From NCBI RefSeq assembly GCF_905163445.1, contig NC_053194.1, positions 15,418,921 through 15,482,920 on the forward strand: a DNA stretch of 64,000 bases, given 5' to 3'. Made by a program: the position numbers and the translations under genes. Positions within the stretch are counted from its first letter, which is position 1; every line of letters begins with the position of its first letter. Shown here in pieces: positions 10,485 to 21,671 of this stretch. This DNA comes from Pararge aegeria. Its lineage: Eukaryota > Arthropoda > Insecta > Lepidoptera > Nymphalidae. The notes under the pieces are model-generated. The model searched no databases. It was not told the origin of the DNA and worked only from the letters and a program-made list of their open reading frames with translations.

Positions 10485-11887
10485 ATGTCGCCCGAGGAAG
10501 TAGTGTTGTTCAGTGCAGCTTACATAATTATTCGGAAGACATTAGCAAAACGTAAAAAAAAGAGGTGGTGGGTCCGGGAATATTTGCTCCAAAGGGAAAG
10601 TTCAAGTTTAATAACCAGTCTTCGAATGCGCGATGGATCTTTCGAAAATTTTACTAGAATGTCTAGAACCGATTTTGAGATACTTTTAAATATGGTTGGG
10701 CCGGCCGTAGTCAAGCAAGATACAAAGTTTCGGAAATCTATCGACCCTCACATCAGACTCGCTATAACATTGAGATACTTGGCAACTGGCGATAGTTATG
10801 GTTCATTGTCCTATACTTTTAGAGTGTCAAAATCAGTAATTTGTCATACTATACCAGAAGTTTGCAAAGAATTGATAAAGGCATTAAATTCTTTTGTTAA
10901 AGTAAGTATTTAATATTATTTAATCTCATGTACCCTTACTTACAGTAATAATACCATAAACGTTTACCGTAAGTAAGGGTTACGGTAAACTATATTGGTA
11001 TTTTAAATTTTATATTGATACTTAATATTGTATGTTAATTTATTAATATTATTCTTGTATTTCAGACGCCAACCGATGTAAATGAATGGAAAGAGAAATC
11101 TCGTAATTTTGAAATATTATGGAATTTTCCTCACTGCATCGGAGCGATAGATGGAAAGCATGTGTTACTAGAAGCGCCACCCAATTCTGGCAGTGATTAT
11201 TATAATTACAAAGAGAATTTTAGCTTAGTTCTCTTAGCAATTGTGGATGCTGAGTATAACTTTGTATATGTTAATTGTGGTGCAAAAGGGAAGTCGTCTG
11301 ACAGTGGAGTATTCCAGGAGACTACATTTTATAAAGCACTTAATGAAGAGCAACTGAATTTACCAGATCCTGAGCCACTGGTCCAAGGTGGTCCGAAAAT
11401 ACCATACGTTCTAGTGGGAGATAGTGCATTTGCACTTTCTGAAAACATGATGAGGCCCTACCCCGGCATTCATGAAAAGGGAAGCTTAAAGCGGATTTTC
11501 AACTACAGGCTGTCAAGAGCAAGAAGAATTGTTGAAAATGTTTTTGGCATTATGTCTGTAGTGTTTCGCGTATTTCGTAAAGCTATCCCATTACGTCCAG
11601 TAAATGCTGAATTAGTTGTAATGGCTTGCGTGTACCTACATAATTTCCTGAGACGTAATACAACTTCAACCGCGAGGTATACACCAAATACCACATTTGA
11701 TTTAGAAGACGCTGGTCATAATGTTGTGGAAGGTTCGTGGCGAAGGGAGTTGACAAATAATAATATGAGGAACTTAAGTAGGCAAGGCAGACCTCCTCCT
11801 CAATCCGCTCAGACAATAAGAAACCTCTTTGCTGAATATTTCTGCAGTGCTCAAGGAAGTGTCCCATGGCAAACTATTCAATCATAG
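10485..11887 (+). CDS. PIF/Harbinger DDE transposase (HARBI1-like)
   Basis: Two exons: 10485-10901 and 11066-11887 (TAG). Donor AAA|GTAAGT and acceptor TTTCAG|ACG join in phase 0, giving about 412 residues, close to typical HARBI1-like length. I chose the ATG at 10485 (MSPEEVVLF); an in-frame ATG at 10452 would add 11 residues. Exon 1 carries a basic KRKKKRWWV segment, then RMSRTDFEILL and a helix-turn-helix-like ATGDSYGSLSYTFRVSKS. The catalytic triad is visible: D about 168 in GAIDGKH, D about 258 in VGDSAF, E about 296 in RRIVENVFG, with the family signature NYRLSRARRIVENVFGI around the last. No stop or frameshift seen. The family nicks and transfers the transposon in the nucleus and needs the MADF/Myb-like partner for DNA binding and nuclear import (family knowledge). 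The 164-bp intron is A+T-rich. Confidence 0.93.
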
Positions 11888-11939
11888 GCTGCAAGAAATT
11901 TGAATGATGTTTTTTATAGCTTTGGGCTAAAGACCAAGG

Positions 11940-11945
11940 AATAAA
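11940..11945 (+). terminator. Polyadenylation signal AATAAA after the transposase gene
   Basis: First canonical AATAAA, 53 bases past the stop codon, in A+T-rich sequence between the two convergent genes. Confidence 0.6.
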
Positions 11946-12010
11946 TGATAATAAACTTAGCATCATATAAAAAAAACTACTAACTAATAAGTTTTCATTA
12001 TTTTTAAGTA

Positions 12011-12016
12011 TTTATT
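12011..12016 (-). terminator. Polyadenylation signal for the MADF gene
   Basis: AATAAA on the minus strand, about 75 bases past the stop codon at 12091. With the plus-strand signal it lies in the 200-bp convergent intergenic gap. Confidence 0.5.
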
Positions 12017-12090
12017 AACTATTATTTTTTAAAAATCTATGTTTAAGTGACAGAAAATCAACGTTATTAGTATTATTATAAGTATTATAA

Positions 12091-13561
12091 TTATTCTTTG
12101 TTCTGCGTTTCTGATTCAAAGTGGGAAACTAGTTCTTCAATATTCTCAATTTGTCGTAATTCTGTGAAAGTTGGTGCAGTTGGTGCTTCATTATCATTAT
12201 TAACATGAGAAGCATTAGCAGTTACTATATCATCATTAACAGAATTTGTCGAATAGGATGACTGTTGAGGAGCAGAACGGTATCCATAACTTTGAGTATG
12301 GCTTGAATTACTTCCCGTTTGGTATTCTGCATAGTTGTATTTTCCCATCCTAGCCTCTAATAAGATATTATTAATAAAGTACTTCGCCTGTAGCACAGCA
12401 TGTTCATTCTTTATATTTCTTAACTCAGAAGCTACATAGTCGGCGTAAACTTGAAATTCGTCTTTTGGTTGATCCATCCTGGCTTTTGCGCTCTTCATTA
12501 TTTCATATACCTCACTCAGATCATCTTTTTTCCTTTTATTTTGAGTATTTGGAAGCGGCACCGGTATTGGTTGAGTTGGTAATGGCGGCGACGTTGATGC
12601 CTCTGGTGGTTGCGTTAATACTTGCGATGCCACTGGTATTTCTTCGAGTGCCACCGAACTTTCGGATGACTATAAAAGGAAAAAATCAGTGTAAAACAAA
12701 CATTAAATCACAGTTTCGCAGGCGAAGAACAAAAGACAAGAAATAAAAATAAATTGTATAAAAAACTACAGAGATTTTAATTGTGCATTTATTACCAAAG
12801 GAAGATTATCTATAGAATATAAGCTGTATTTTTATACGACTGCTTGAAAAAAGGAGTATATTGTTTTCAGGGTTCAAGTATGTATGTATGTATGTGAGTT
12901 CCTATATTCCACCATAACTTCTATACGCCTGAACGGTTTTTATGAATGAGGTATTGTTAGAATCCTTAGCTTATTACATAGGCTAGTAAAATTAAAAAAA
13001 AATTGATGGGGTGACTATGGTCCCGCATTAAAGACTGAAGTTGAAAAAATTTTTCGAAAATGAGATTAAGTATACTATCATCAACTAGAAAATGATGAGT
13101 AGATTCCAAAAATATATAACACTATAGTTCAATATCCAGTGATGCACAAAAAAAAATGATTTGTAAACTGGTACAAAATAAAAAAAATAGAAACAATATT
13201 AACGGGAGCTTACCTGAGTATTCATAGTGTCCATACTGCCTGAACTTGTCGACCCTTTTACTAGGAAAAGCAGCGAATCATACGCAAACCAGGTACTTTT
13301 GTGAACATCCCCACTTCCACTTCCAGTGGATTTTGAGCTTGCAATTTTTTTTCTCTCCCTGAGAAACTGAGACCTTAAGTTATGCATTTTTCCCTCGACG
13401 TCTTTTCTAGGTATATCTAATGTAGTCGCGATAGATTCCCATGCATCATTTTTTTTAATTTTGTTTTTATAATCACGATGTGAAGTGTCCCACAATAATT
13501 GCGAATTTTGATACATCTCGATCAGGGTCAATATATTCTCGTTGGACCACACTACTGCCAT
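12091..13561 (-). CDS. MADF-domain protein, Harbinger second ORF
   Basis: Two minus-strand exons: 13561-13214 and 12669-12091, joined in phase 0 (donor CAG|GTAAGC, acceptor TTTATAG|TCA), about 308 residues. Start ATG at 13561 (MAVVWSNENILTLIEMY). A GTG seven codons upstream is in frame but unlikely. Residues 1-95 form a MADF/Myb-SANT-like DNA-binding domain: W5, I11-EMY, LLWDTSHRDYKNK, DAWESIA, KMHNLRSQFLRERKK, STWFAYDSLLFL. The C-terminal half is low-complexity (P/S/T/Q/N-rich) with a basic NKRKKDD and ends in a short acidic, possibly helical TELRQIENIEELVSHFE, like the transposase-binding tails of such partners (inference). The ~540-bp intron carries a (TATG)n-bearing repeat near 12880. Confidence 0.9.
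12872..13045. repeat. Repeat-like sequence in the MADF intron
   Basis: Starts with a (TATG)n tract and continues 'agttcctatattccaccata' and 'tacgcctgaacggtttttat', a phrase typical of short dispersed lepidopteran elements. Possibly a small insertion after the Harbinger element arrived; no ends resolved. Confidence 0.35.
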
Positions 13562-13735
13562 TTTCGCAACACAAAGCGACACACGTTTTCACCACTCAAA
13601 GCCTGTCCGGCGACTGTCGAGGGACACGAAAGTCGCGCGCGTCGACGCTCGCAGACCATCGACTAGCGACAAGTTGCGCGACCCGTAAATGTCCCAAGCG
13701 ACGTCGGACGACGTCGGGCGACATCGCGCGAGACA

Positions 13736-13796
13736 CGTGAATTTCGTGTCGAGCGACAGAGTCGCGCTACAAATGTCCCCTAATGAAAATGCGGCA
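13736..13796 (-). repeat. Right terminal inverted repeat of the Harbinger element
   Basis: Inverted match to 10356-10416. It continues inward into a CpG-dense stretch (13600-13735) with repeated 'gtcgcgcga', 'gacgtcgg' and 'gcgacgtcgg' motifs upstream of the MADF start, so it probably doubles as that gene's promoter. Confidence 0.8.
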
Positions 13797-13799
13797 TAA

Positions 13800-14520
13800 C
13801 TCACCACTTACTTTTCCGAGATCTGAGGGGATTCACTTGGCTTACCGGGCATGCAAAGTCGCAAAGCGAAAACGTAACGTGACATTTTTCTCATACCGAA
13901 CGTCTTATATATGAAAATCGATTCTTAAGAAGTCTCCAAAAAATCCGACATTATGCTACGTTTATTAATAAGGCCTAATAATTCGCAGTATTTCCCTAAG
14001 TGTCTTTCCTTCTTATTTCTGTTTTTTAGACTAGTAATACCTTGTATGGCGTGCAACGCGCATCGTGTATCGTGTATCGTGTTGTGTCCTTCCAACCTGA
14101 GGCGAAGGTGTTAAACCTCATGTGCATGTAACTAAACCGGCAACTATGTCCTTCAAACTGGAAAACAGGATTGCAGTGCTGCTTTGCGGCAGAAATAAGT
14201 ACAGCGTTAATACTTCCCCGGACGAGGTCTGTCACAAAAAGCTTGACCACAACAAAGTTACGGAACGAAGCTCATATTAACTTCAAGCTCGTGGTAAGGG
14301 CCAGCACGCGTCGCTTAACGGAAACACGAATTAATGTCACATCTCACACGTATGATTGGCTACAGTAGGCATCTGGGCACCGCCGCCGCTCCGGTGGAAT
14401 CGTCGCTTAGTTCCGCCGGATTCTTTAGAAAGCACCGTGATTACTGGTGAATGAACTTTATCTTTTATGGCTTATCGCGATTGGTTCAAGTCATTTTATT
14501 GTATAACACAATACATTTTG
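13800..14520. other. Repeat remnants, no gene
   Basis: 14085-14260 resembles a dispersed repeat ('taaacctcatgtgcatgtaa', 'tgctttgcggcagaaataag', 'tgtcacaaaaagctt') also seen in pieces at 36785, 43750 and 55750. A GC-rich patch at 14370-14425 has no open frame bounded by splice sites. Confidence 0.45.
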
Positions 14521-15040
14521 ACGACCTCCCTGGCGCAACGGTGAGCGCTATGAATCTAAGTAGGAGGTCCCGGGTTCGATGCCTGGCAGAGGAAATTTGG
14601 GAATTTGTAATTTCTGAATTTTCTCCGGTCTGGTCTGGTGGGAGGCTTTGGCCGTGGCTAGTTACTAACCTACTGACAAAGACGTACCGCTAAGCGATGG
14701 AGTGTTCCGGTGCGATGTCAAATTCAAATTCAAAATTCAATATTCAAATATCAAATTCAAATTCGTTTATTTGCATAAAACATTGTAGGTATACATGTTT
14801 AGTCATAATATATGACATGCAAATCTTAATTTAAACAAATTCATTTATGTAATAACTAAAAAAACATCAAAATCAAAATAATCAAAATATTTCGGCTGAA
14901 TATAATAAAGTATCGCGTAGAAACCGATAAGATGATGACTACCATACTCCCAAACAGGATAGCCCGTTAATATCTTAGAACGCATAACCACTTACCACCA
15001 GGTGAGATTGCAGTCAAGTAAATAGTAGTGAAACAAAAAT
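14521..15040 (+). mobile_element. SINE-C split by a LINE 3' tail
   Basis: The head 'gacctccctggcgcaacggt', B box 'gggttcgatgcc' and body to 'gtgttccggtgcgatgtc' lie at 14521-14719. The SINE resumes at about 14912 ('atcgcgtagaaaccgataag') through 'caccaggtgagattgcagtc'. The interruption at 14720-14911 starts with 'aaattcaaattcaaaattc' units, a LINE tail in minus orientation. Confidence 0.8.
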
Positions 15041-15144
15041 ACATTTTCATACAATAGTCAGAGCACTTTTACTCGGGTTTTTGATTATGTTAAACCTCTC
15101 GCACGACTGTTGTTTAAGCTAGAGAACCGTCATTCATACTAATC

Positions 15145-15335
15145 GCTGATACTAGTATTATAAATGCGAAAGTGTCTGTTTGTTTGTTCTGTTCTGTTGT
15201 GAATTGAATTTTGACGTAGAGTTAGTTGAAAGGACGGAGAGTAACATGTCTACTTTTATCCCAGGAAAATAAATTGTTAACACGGAATTTGTAAAAAACC
15301 ATGATTTAACGAAGTCGCAGGCAACAGAAAGTAAA
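15145..15335 (+). mobile_element. Short Helitron-like copy
   Basis: The 5' 'actagtattataaatgcgaa' and 'agagttagttgaaaggacgg', and the 3' 'gaagtcgcaggcaacagaaa' (CTAG end mutated). Related to copies at 22475 and 53345. Confidence 0.65.
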
Positions 15336-15372
15336 ATTTATAAATTTAAAATGCGTATCAACTTTTCAGAAC

Positions 15373-15705
15373 TTGGTATTTGACCCTGCCACTCTCCGGC
15401 AATCCAGTGATGCTCCGACGCAAAGGATTAACCGAACAACGCGCAGCAAATCTTGCCTCCACAGCTTCACCACCTGGCGAATTGAATTTGGCAACCTGGG
15501 CGGCAAGCTAAACTTCTTTAGTGAGCTCGGCTGGCTGGAGTTATCCAGCGGGGAGCCGTATCATCGGCTTTCCGGATGCCCGAGGACTCCGGCCAACCAA
15601 GTACGGAGACAGGTCCAGGAACAGATGAAGCAGAAGTTTTTACAGCAAAAGTCTCCGAAGAATAACCATCCATTACTTAAATGTTTGCGACCACTGTCCA
15701 AATAG
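15373..15705 (+). other. GC-richer open stretch of unknown origin
   Basis: An uninterrupted frame of 110 codons in locally GC-rich DNA, beginning near a possible ATG-less start and containing FGNLGGKLNFFSELGWLEL and a basic QVRRQVQEQMKQK end. I recognise no domain. There are no obvious flanking splice sites and no repeat match in the window. It could be a remnant of a retroelement ORF or chance. Confidence 0.25.
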
Positions 15706-16415
15706 ACGTTCCTTTAAAATTTGCATAAAACGTAGGTTAAGCTATTGAGGTTATTGGCCAATGCATTTCCTGTAACTTAACAAGTATGTTTGATGTCATC
15801 ACAGCTGAGTTTAAAATCAAACAAAAGTTTAACGTAGAGTCTGGATGTATTCACCGGCGGAAGCGATTACATGAGCACTAAGCGGTTGGTAGAAACCTAA
15901 AAGTTAGTTTCTTAAGAAATATAAAAAACCTTGACATTTTCCTCTGATTTTAGTATCTCGAATAATACGTATTTTTTTTAACAACTATGCTGAATTAAAT
16001 TACAAAAATTTGCAAAAACTTTCTTAAGAAGCATTTAGAATGCCCATTAAAAAATAGAAATTTAAGGATCGTCTGATTTTATATTCTACAATGGTTCAAC
16101 CAGAATTAATTTTTTCGCGTCAAAGAAAATCTGCGAGTCTTGGTCAATAGTATGGTGGCTATCTAAAGCGTTTCGTTGGTAATATCTATAAAACATAAAT
16201 CGTACTCTCGCAATAAATCCCACAACTGTTCTCGGAACTACTCCTGCAATAGCTACCTAGCAACTTTATAAAGGTTCGGTCATAACTATAAATTTATTTA
16301 TAAGTACATTCATAAAAAATATCAAAAATATGCTCAAGCAAATATCCCTCGGTCAGTTTCTGCAACCGCGTTTTGCAGTGGCAATTTATAATTTAAAAAT
16401 CTGTGGTCTGGTATG
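15706..16415. other. No gene seen
   Basis: A+T-rich with stops in all frames; no recognised repeat. Confidence 0.5.
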
Positions 16416-16585
16416 CAGTGGCGTGCATAGAGGGTATGGACAGGGTATGCAGATATTATAAAATTAAATAAAATATTCAGTATGAGTTATAAATACTTGA
16501 GAGACTTTTTATAACTGTGACAATGCCTATCCTTAGGTTTTTTATAGCTCGTACTAGAGATATTCTTCATTTTATAACAGCAGCA
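16416..16585 (+). repeat. hAT-like element fragment
   Basis: Starts with the terminal motif CAGTGGCGTGCA and shares 'gactttttataactgtgaca' and 'ccttaggttttttatag' with the 237-881 element, without the RTE insertion. The other end is lost where SINE-C sequence begins (about 16590). Confidence 0.7.
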
Positions 16586-16589
16586 GAGG

Positions 16590-16695
16590 GCAGAGGCTTT
16601 GGTCGTGGCTAGACAAACCTATCGATAAAGACGTGTGAATGAGCCTTCCGGTACTGCATCATGACTTACAACCAGGTGAGATTATAGTCAAGTCC
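16590..16695 (+). repeat. SINE-C fragment
   Basis: 'ggctttggtcgtggctagac' and 'accaggtgagattatagtca' are SINE-C body and tail with a deletion between. Confidence 0.6.
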
Positions 16696-17264
16696 AGAAA
16701 ACGCTACCGCTTCCAGGTCTATATCAAGTCCGCGGCACATAACCCAAAGGTTAATGACTTATTATATTCACCGCTCCCACGTGTTCCGTCTTAAAATATG
16801 CAGCTAATTAAACAGCTTCGTTATTACTGTTGACCGGTTCTTGCGAAATTCATTCTATTGTGTAATTTTTTTGCGAACGGAATTCAAAAGGGTCACGTAG
16901 GAGACTGAAATTGGCGTCCAATTGAGAAACTCTTTTTCGCGATGATTACCTAGTACAGTACGATTAAAACTTAAATGCGTCTGCGTGAAGTTAGCAGACG
17001 TGCGCTGTTACATTCCCCGCTACACCGGACACCCAAAATGTGTGTGGTGCCCAACGGCACGTCGTGCGCAAACTTCAGGGGCGCATTTACGTTTGAATCG
17101 CACTGTACGTGTATGCGATTTGCAAAACGTTGATGATCCTTTTGGCTCAGAGGTTTGCATTTTTGTGGGAGGTGCCAAGATATAATAATTTGAGGTTTAG
17201 ACTATTTGTTAATAAACTAATATGGTAAGCATAACATAAAGCGATATATTTTTCATAACAAGGC
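16696..17264. other. No gene assigned
   Basis: Includes a modestly GC-rich open frame at 16985-17185 (66 codons, with several C and R residues) that matches no domain I know and lacks splice context. Confidence 0.4.
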
Positions 17265-17450
17265 CGGCTAAATTTGTTGTGGGCTTCTTCTTAGACCAGG
17301 ACGCGTTTGGAACCCTCGTAGCTTTAGTTTTAAGTTTACGAATGTGGTAATCGCCATCATCTCACTACCGTGTAATTCTTATGTACGCATCAAAAGTGCC
17401 ACCTATGGGGCCTACTTCAATAAAGATATTTTTGACTTTATCTTTGACCA
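17265..17450 (+). repeat. LINE 3' tail, CR1-like family B
   Basis: 'taaatttgttgtgggcttct', 'gcgtttggaaccctcgtagc' and 'gtgccacctatggggcctac' match the 8372 and 34575 copies; ends in a short 'gactttatctttgac' tail. Confidence 0.7.
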
Positions 17451-18061
17451 TAACACGTTTTTATCAAACGAAGTCGCATCAGCCAGTATAAATATTGAGG
17501 TTGCGAATTATAAAAGATGTTTTAAAAATTCGTAAGTAACTTCATACGATAGTGTAAAAACTTGAAGCAATCTTTGCAGTTTGTTTTTGCATTATATTCA
17601 TATCTTTACGAGTTTTAACTACAATCCGTGATGCCCCGAATGGGTTCGAAACTAGTCCGACGAAAATGCACGTGAGTTTAGCAGCCTATAAAACAGTATA
17701 ATTAAACTTAACTCAAGATACTTTCAATTCTTAAATACGTAGTAAAATTTACTGGTGACTACGATAGTTACATAGTATATTAATGCTGGTAAAAACCAAA
17801 GAAAGAAAGAAATATAAGACAATCGTATCAACGATAGAGCGTCCACTTGTCGACGTTAGACCGCATCGAGATATCGTATTATTTTCCAACCGTTGCTCGA
17901 ATAAAAGCAACGCACTTTCACCGAATACTAGAACAATCCGCACAAAGTCACGATATCAGGCAAATAGAGCCAGACTTCATTTAGACATTACATTCCTTTC
18001 GATAAACGAAGAAAACGGCTTCTTCTCAGCCGGAGCGTGTTTAGAACTCAGATATTCTTGT
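17451..18061. other. No gene seen
   Basis: Contains overlapping open frames on both strands at about 17750-18070 with no recognisable motif. Treated as chance. Confidence 0.45.
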
Positions 18062-18212
18062 AATGAATGAATGAATGAATACACTTTTATTGTACACCAA
18101 AGAAAAAAGTAGTTACCGAGATGTAAATCCATATCAAGAGAGTCCAATTTTGTGGCCTTATCGCTACATAGCGATTTCTTCCAGGCAACCAGTGGCGTAA
18201 AAGGAAAAAACA
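18062..18212 (-). repeat. LINE 3' tail, family C
   Basis: An (ATGA)n tract, 'cacttttattgtacacc', then 'cgctacatagcgatttcttc' and 'ccaggcaacc'. Reverse of the 3' UTR of the LINE at 27660-28210. Confidence 0.65.
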
Positions 18213-18354
18213 TAGAAAAGAGGTAGGTGGTGCAATAAATAATATTTAAAATTATACAAATATATAAATAAAATATATTAATGATTGTTTATTATTTATG
18301 ATATGGTATTATTATCATAGCTATCATCATAATGAGTTTATGATGATGATCGTC

Positions 18355-18490
18355 ATCACCATCAATTCATTACCCGGCATGCTTTAGGACGCGGGTCTCC
18401 TCTCAGAACGAGAAGGGTTTAGGCCGTAGCACGCTGGCAAAGTGTGGATTAATAGACTTCACAAGCCCTTGAGAACAATACGGAGAACAC
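18355..18490 (-). repeat. SINE-A 3' part
   Basis: 'ggcatgctttaggacgcggg', 'cagaacgagaagggtttagg' and 'gtgtggattaatagacttca' are the minus-strand tail half of SINE-A. The head is replaced by Helitron-like sequence from about 18500. Confidence 0.7.
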
Positions 18491-18499
18491 GTTTATTCA

Positions 18500-19170
18500 A
18501 GTCTAGAGGACCATCGAGACTTCGTCCGCGTATAAGATATCGAGAAGCTAGAATAGATGTTATGCTAACATCATAATCACCGTGGCTATTTCACGTGGTA
18601 TACTGAGTTAGTAAGTTGTTATTATTTTAATTGATACATAAATACAGAAATCCATACATCCACCCTCACAAACTTTCGCAGTTATAAAATTATGTAGTAT
18701 GGTACGCATGTATTCGATCGTTGTCCCATATGCCTTGCTACTTGCTGTTATTTGTGAAGAGTCCTTTATCACCGACAATATTTATCAGATCTTTAAAATA
18801 AGACAATACATATAATGTACACTTGAAAATAAAAAAATAATTATTAAAATCGGTTCAAATTGAACGGAGTTATGAATTAAAATTGTTAAATTTTTTCATC
18901 CCGTTTCCCGGAGGAAACTTACTGTTTATCGTGATAAAAGGTATCCTATATGTTGACCGGGAATATCAGCTACCACTATACCAAATTTTGTTTAAATCCA
19001 TTCAGTAGTTCTCGCGTGATACCCGGACAGACAGGCAGACAGACAAAAATTAAATAAAAATCTGTTTTGGACTCAGTATCGATTATAAAGCATCCCACGG
19101 TCAAAATTTTCAAAATATATTAAATGTACAGAAATCTTCCGGTTAAAGTTTTATTATAAGTATAGATGTT
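18500..19170 (-). mobile_element. Non-autonomous Helitron
   Basis: Plus-strand start 'gtctagaggaccatcgagac' followed by 'ttcgtccgcg' is the CTAG 3' end in reverse. 'cattcagtagttctcgcgtg', 'ggactcagtatcgattataa' and the terminal 'attataagtatagat' are the 5' half. No coding capacity. The middle is A+T-rich. Confidence 0.65.
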
Positions 19171-19204
19171 TTCATCGTTAAAGTAATAGATTTAATTTCT
19201 TAAA

Positions 19205-19270
19205 TCTACGCTTACTTTGGGGCTAGATGACGATATGTGTATTGTCGTAATATATTTATTTATTTATTTA
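19205..19270 (+). repeat. SINE-B 3' end
   Basis: 'tacgcttactttggggctag' through 'tgtattgtcgtaatatattt'. Only the last approximately 65 bp remain. Confidence 0.75.
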
Positions 19271-19969
19271 TATTTACGTTAATTTATTGTATACACTAAA
19301 GAACCTAAAAAGCCTTTAATTTTTTTGATGGCGGTCTCTCCGGCACTACTTAAGTGTATATAGAGCTACTATAGAGCTATTATGTCACGGTTTTGTGTTA
19401 CTATCTCTGTTTTATCAGCATTATAAAATACAATCTTCTTCTAGATCGCCTGTGTCTAGCAGTGCAACATATATAATAGCCTGAGAATGGTTATAATAAT
19501 TAAAACGCGTAAGACATCAAACTTTGTCCGAACTTAATTTCGGTTTCACTTTGTCATAACTTTTAACCTCTTGTTATAGTATAAAGCAGCTCTATATTAA
19601 TATTGTTTTAGAATCGTAATCTATAAAGCACAAATATACTATATTAAACGTGCTATTATTTCTGCTTTGTCAAGCAATCCAGACTGCACTTTTGGATTGT
19701 AATTTTTAGTTTTTCTTATTGTAATATTAGTAGTTTTGTTTAACTTTTTGTATTTTTATTATAGTTGTAATATCGGTCAATTTGTAGTAAATACTGTGCA
19801 CACCTTTAAGTGGCTAGTCACACTGATTAGAAATAAAATATTTGTTATTTTTCTTTACTACGTATTGTGAACAAGCTATTTTATGTTCCTTCAAAAAAAA
19901 ATTGTAGGTATAGTCCAAACCACTATACCTTCATTTTTTTTGTTATTTTTTTTTGAAGGAGCACCAGTA
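19271..19969. other. No gene seen
   Basis: A+T-rich. A hairpin-like pair 'ccttcaaaaaaaaa' / 'ttttttttgaagg' lies at about 19889-19962, immediately before SINE-A sequence. Confidence 0.45.
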
Positions 19970-20075
19970 AACCAAACCTCATTAGGCCAGCGTGGTAGTG
20001 GCCTTAACCCTTTCTCATTGTGGGAGAAGACCCATGCCCCGTAGTGGGCCAGTAATGGGTTGATATGACAAATCC
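19970..20075 (+). repeat. SINE-A tail
   Basis: 'aggccagcgtggtagtggcc', 'ccctttctcattgtgggaga' and 'gggccagtaatgggttgata'. Confidence 0.75.
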
Positions 20076-20094
20076 ATAAGGTATCTATTTATTT

Positions 20095-20278
20095 ATTTAA
20101 CTCTTTATTGTATACCACAACTAGTAAACACATCTACAAAAATATAATAAAAACAGAAACAAAAAGAAAGAAGTAGAATACAAGAGCCGGCCTTATCGCT
20201 TAATAGCGATCTCTGCCAGGCAACCTTTGTGTAAGGAAAGGTAATACTGCTTAAAGCGAAGGTAGTAAGCTCCCAGTT
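20095..20278 (-). repeat. LINE 3' tail, family C
   Basis: 'ctctttattgtataccacaa' then 'ccggccttatcgcttaatag' and 'tctctgccaggcaacctttg'. Matches 18062, 24655 and 27660. Confidence 0.7.
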
Positions 20279-21160
20279 AAATAAAATAAAGTGTTTACTT
20301 AACTATCCTAGGTTACTATTATCTGTTAGTCATCTTTGGGAGATATGCTTGTGCATGCTTAAGCAGTTTGTCGCTTGGTCTGCGTTACTAGCGCGATCTG
20401 TACACGTACACATTCCAAGTCCGTTTTATTGCCACTAAAACTTTATTTGTTCCAAATGGCTGAGTTTATTAGGAAACAAAACGTATTAATATAATGTTAA
20501 GTGCTTACTGGAAAGGAAGTAGACTTGGAACAATAAACGGATGCGTTTCCTCCACTCGCGTACCTTCATAACCCTCTAATGACAATAGAATCACAAATAC
20601 AAATTGTTATGCACATTAAATGCAACGCACAAATAATAGAGATTATTTTATTTCTGCGATTTATGTGTTTAGAGCTAAAATGTTGACTATAGCTAACTTG
20701 GGTGTCAGTTTTTGTTATGCTGTGCGTGCGCATCGTTATATTTTACTCTCATCATTTTTCCCTAACGTGCCAAAAGAAGTATAACATCAAAAATAATTTC
20801 AGTACGTTCGGAGAAGTTTAATAAATAAATAGAATGGTCCGGGAGGACCTACATTTTATTTGATGTGTAAAACTTCATACATATAATAATAGAATATGTT
20901 GTTGGAACCTCACTTTGGAATACTTATTATGTAATCTAGAATATTTTCTCATAAGATTTTAAATCTGAGCAACCCAAAGTTGGATGCCCTGTAGGCGTAA
21001 TAAACCAGTATGGTATGGTCAAACTGCCGGTATTGTTGGCCCGGTGACTTTAAAAGGATAAACGGGTGTTGATTATTCACGGACAGACGAGCTACATGTC
21101 CAAATCGGCGAAAATTGTATATTTCAATATACCGGTCTATCGGACCAAGCAGATGGCTCA
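20279..21160. other. No gene seen
   Basis: A+T-rich sequence. Around 20960-21160 a short repeat-like phrase 'ggaccaagcagatggctcac' also occurs at 43770 and 55770. Confidence 0.45.
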
Positions 21161-21164
21161 CATA

Positions 21165-21420
21165 GTAGTAAAATCCCTACTTCCCTAATCCCTATCCCTC
21201 TCCCTAACCCCTAATAATATTTTTGTATATAGAGGTTATAATATGTGTTCAATGTTTCCCAAACTTCGTTTAGATCTGATGAATGTGGTTGGAGATAGAC
21301 GACAGATCTCCTCAGCGAACAGCAGCAAACCCCTCATTTAAGGCTTAGCGATACTGAATACTTAATTTTTTTAAGAACTAAATCAAAGTTAGCCGGGTAT
21401 TTTTTTTTTTTTTGTTATCA
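21165..21420 (+). repeat. Helitron interior fragment
   Basis: 'caaacttcgtttagatctga' and 'tcatttaaggcttagcgata' are found reversed in the Helitrons at 33308 and 51458. The fragment lacks a clear CTAG end and runs into LINE-B-like 'ttgttatcatcacctt'. Confidence 0.5.
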
Positions 21421-21671
21421 TCACCTTACTGTCAATTTATATTTAGCTATGAAGTTATAGCAATTCAGAAGCAAGCTTTTTTAACGTTTAATTAATCCTT
21501 AATATAAGTAGGTAGGTTAGTTAGGTTGTTATAAAATAATATACCATTTCCCTTAAATTAATTATTAAAAATAAGTAGGCTAGTAAACTGCATATGACCG
21601 CGTATGCTGCAGAGCTAAATCTTTACCGTCCGATATTCATTAACATTGCAATCAAGGAATAATTGACAGGT

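Larger units (their letters stand above)
10356..13796. mobile_element. Apparently complete PIF/Harbinger DNA transposon
   Basis: 3,441 bp. The left end AGGCGCATTTTCACTAGG matches the inverted right end TGCCGCATTTTCATTAGG. Similarity of the inverted ends continues for about 60 bp, including 'tgtcgctcgaca' and 'ttcacgt' on both sides. A 3-bp TAA duplication lies at 10353-10355 and 13797-13799, the Harbinger target preference. It carries a DDE transposase gene (plus) and a convergent MADF-domain gene (minus), the standard two-gene set. Both frames are open with compatible introns. The subterminal DNA is unusually CpG-rich and full of 'gtcgc' motifs, likely protein-binding sites (inference). Confidence 0.93.

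Noticed and set aside
11503..11867. Minus-strand frames opposite the transposase
   Set aside because: They are antisense to a clearly conserved DDE domain and show no motifs.
16985..17185. Cysteine-containing 66-codon frame as a small peptide gene
   Set aside because: No signal peptide, no cysteine spacing of a known family and no splice context.
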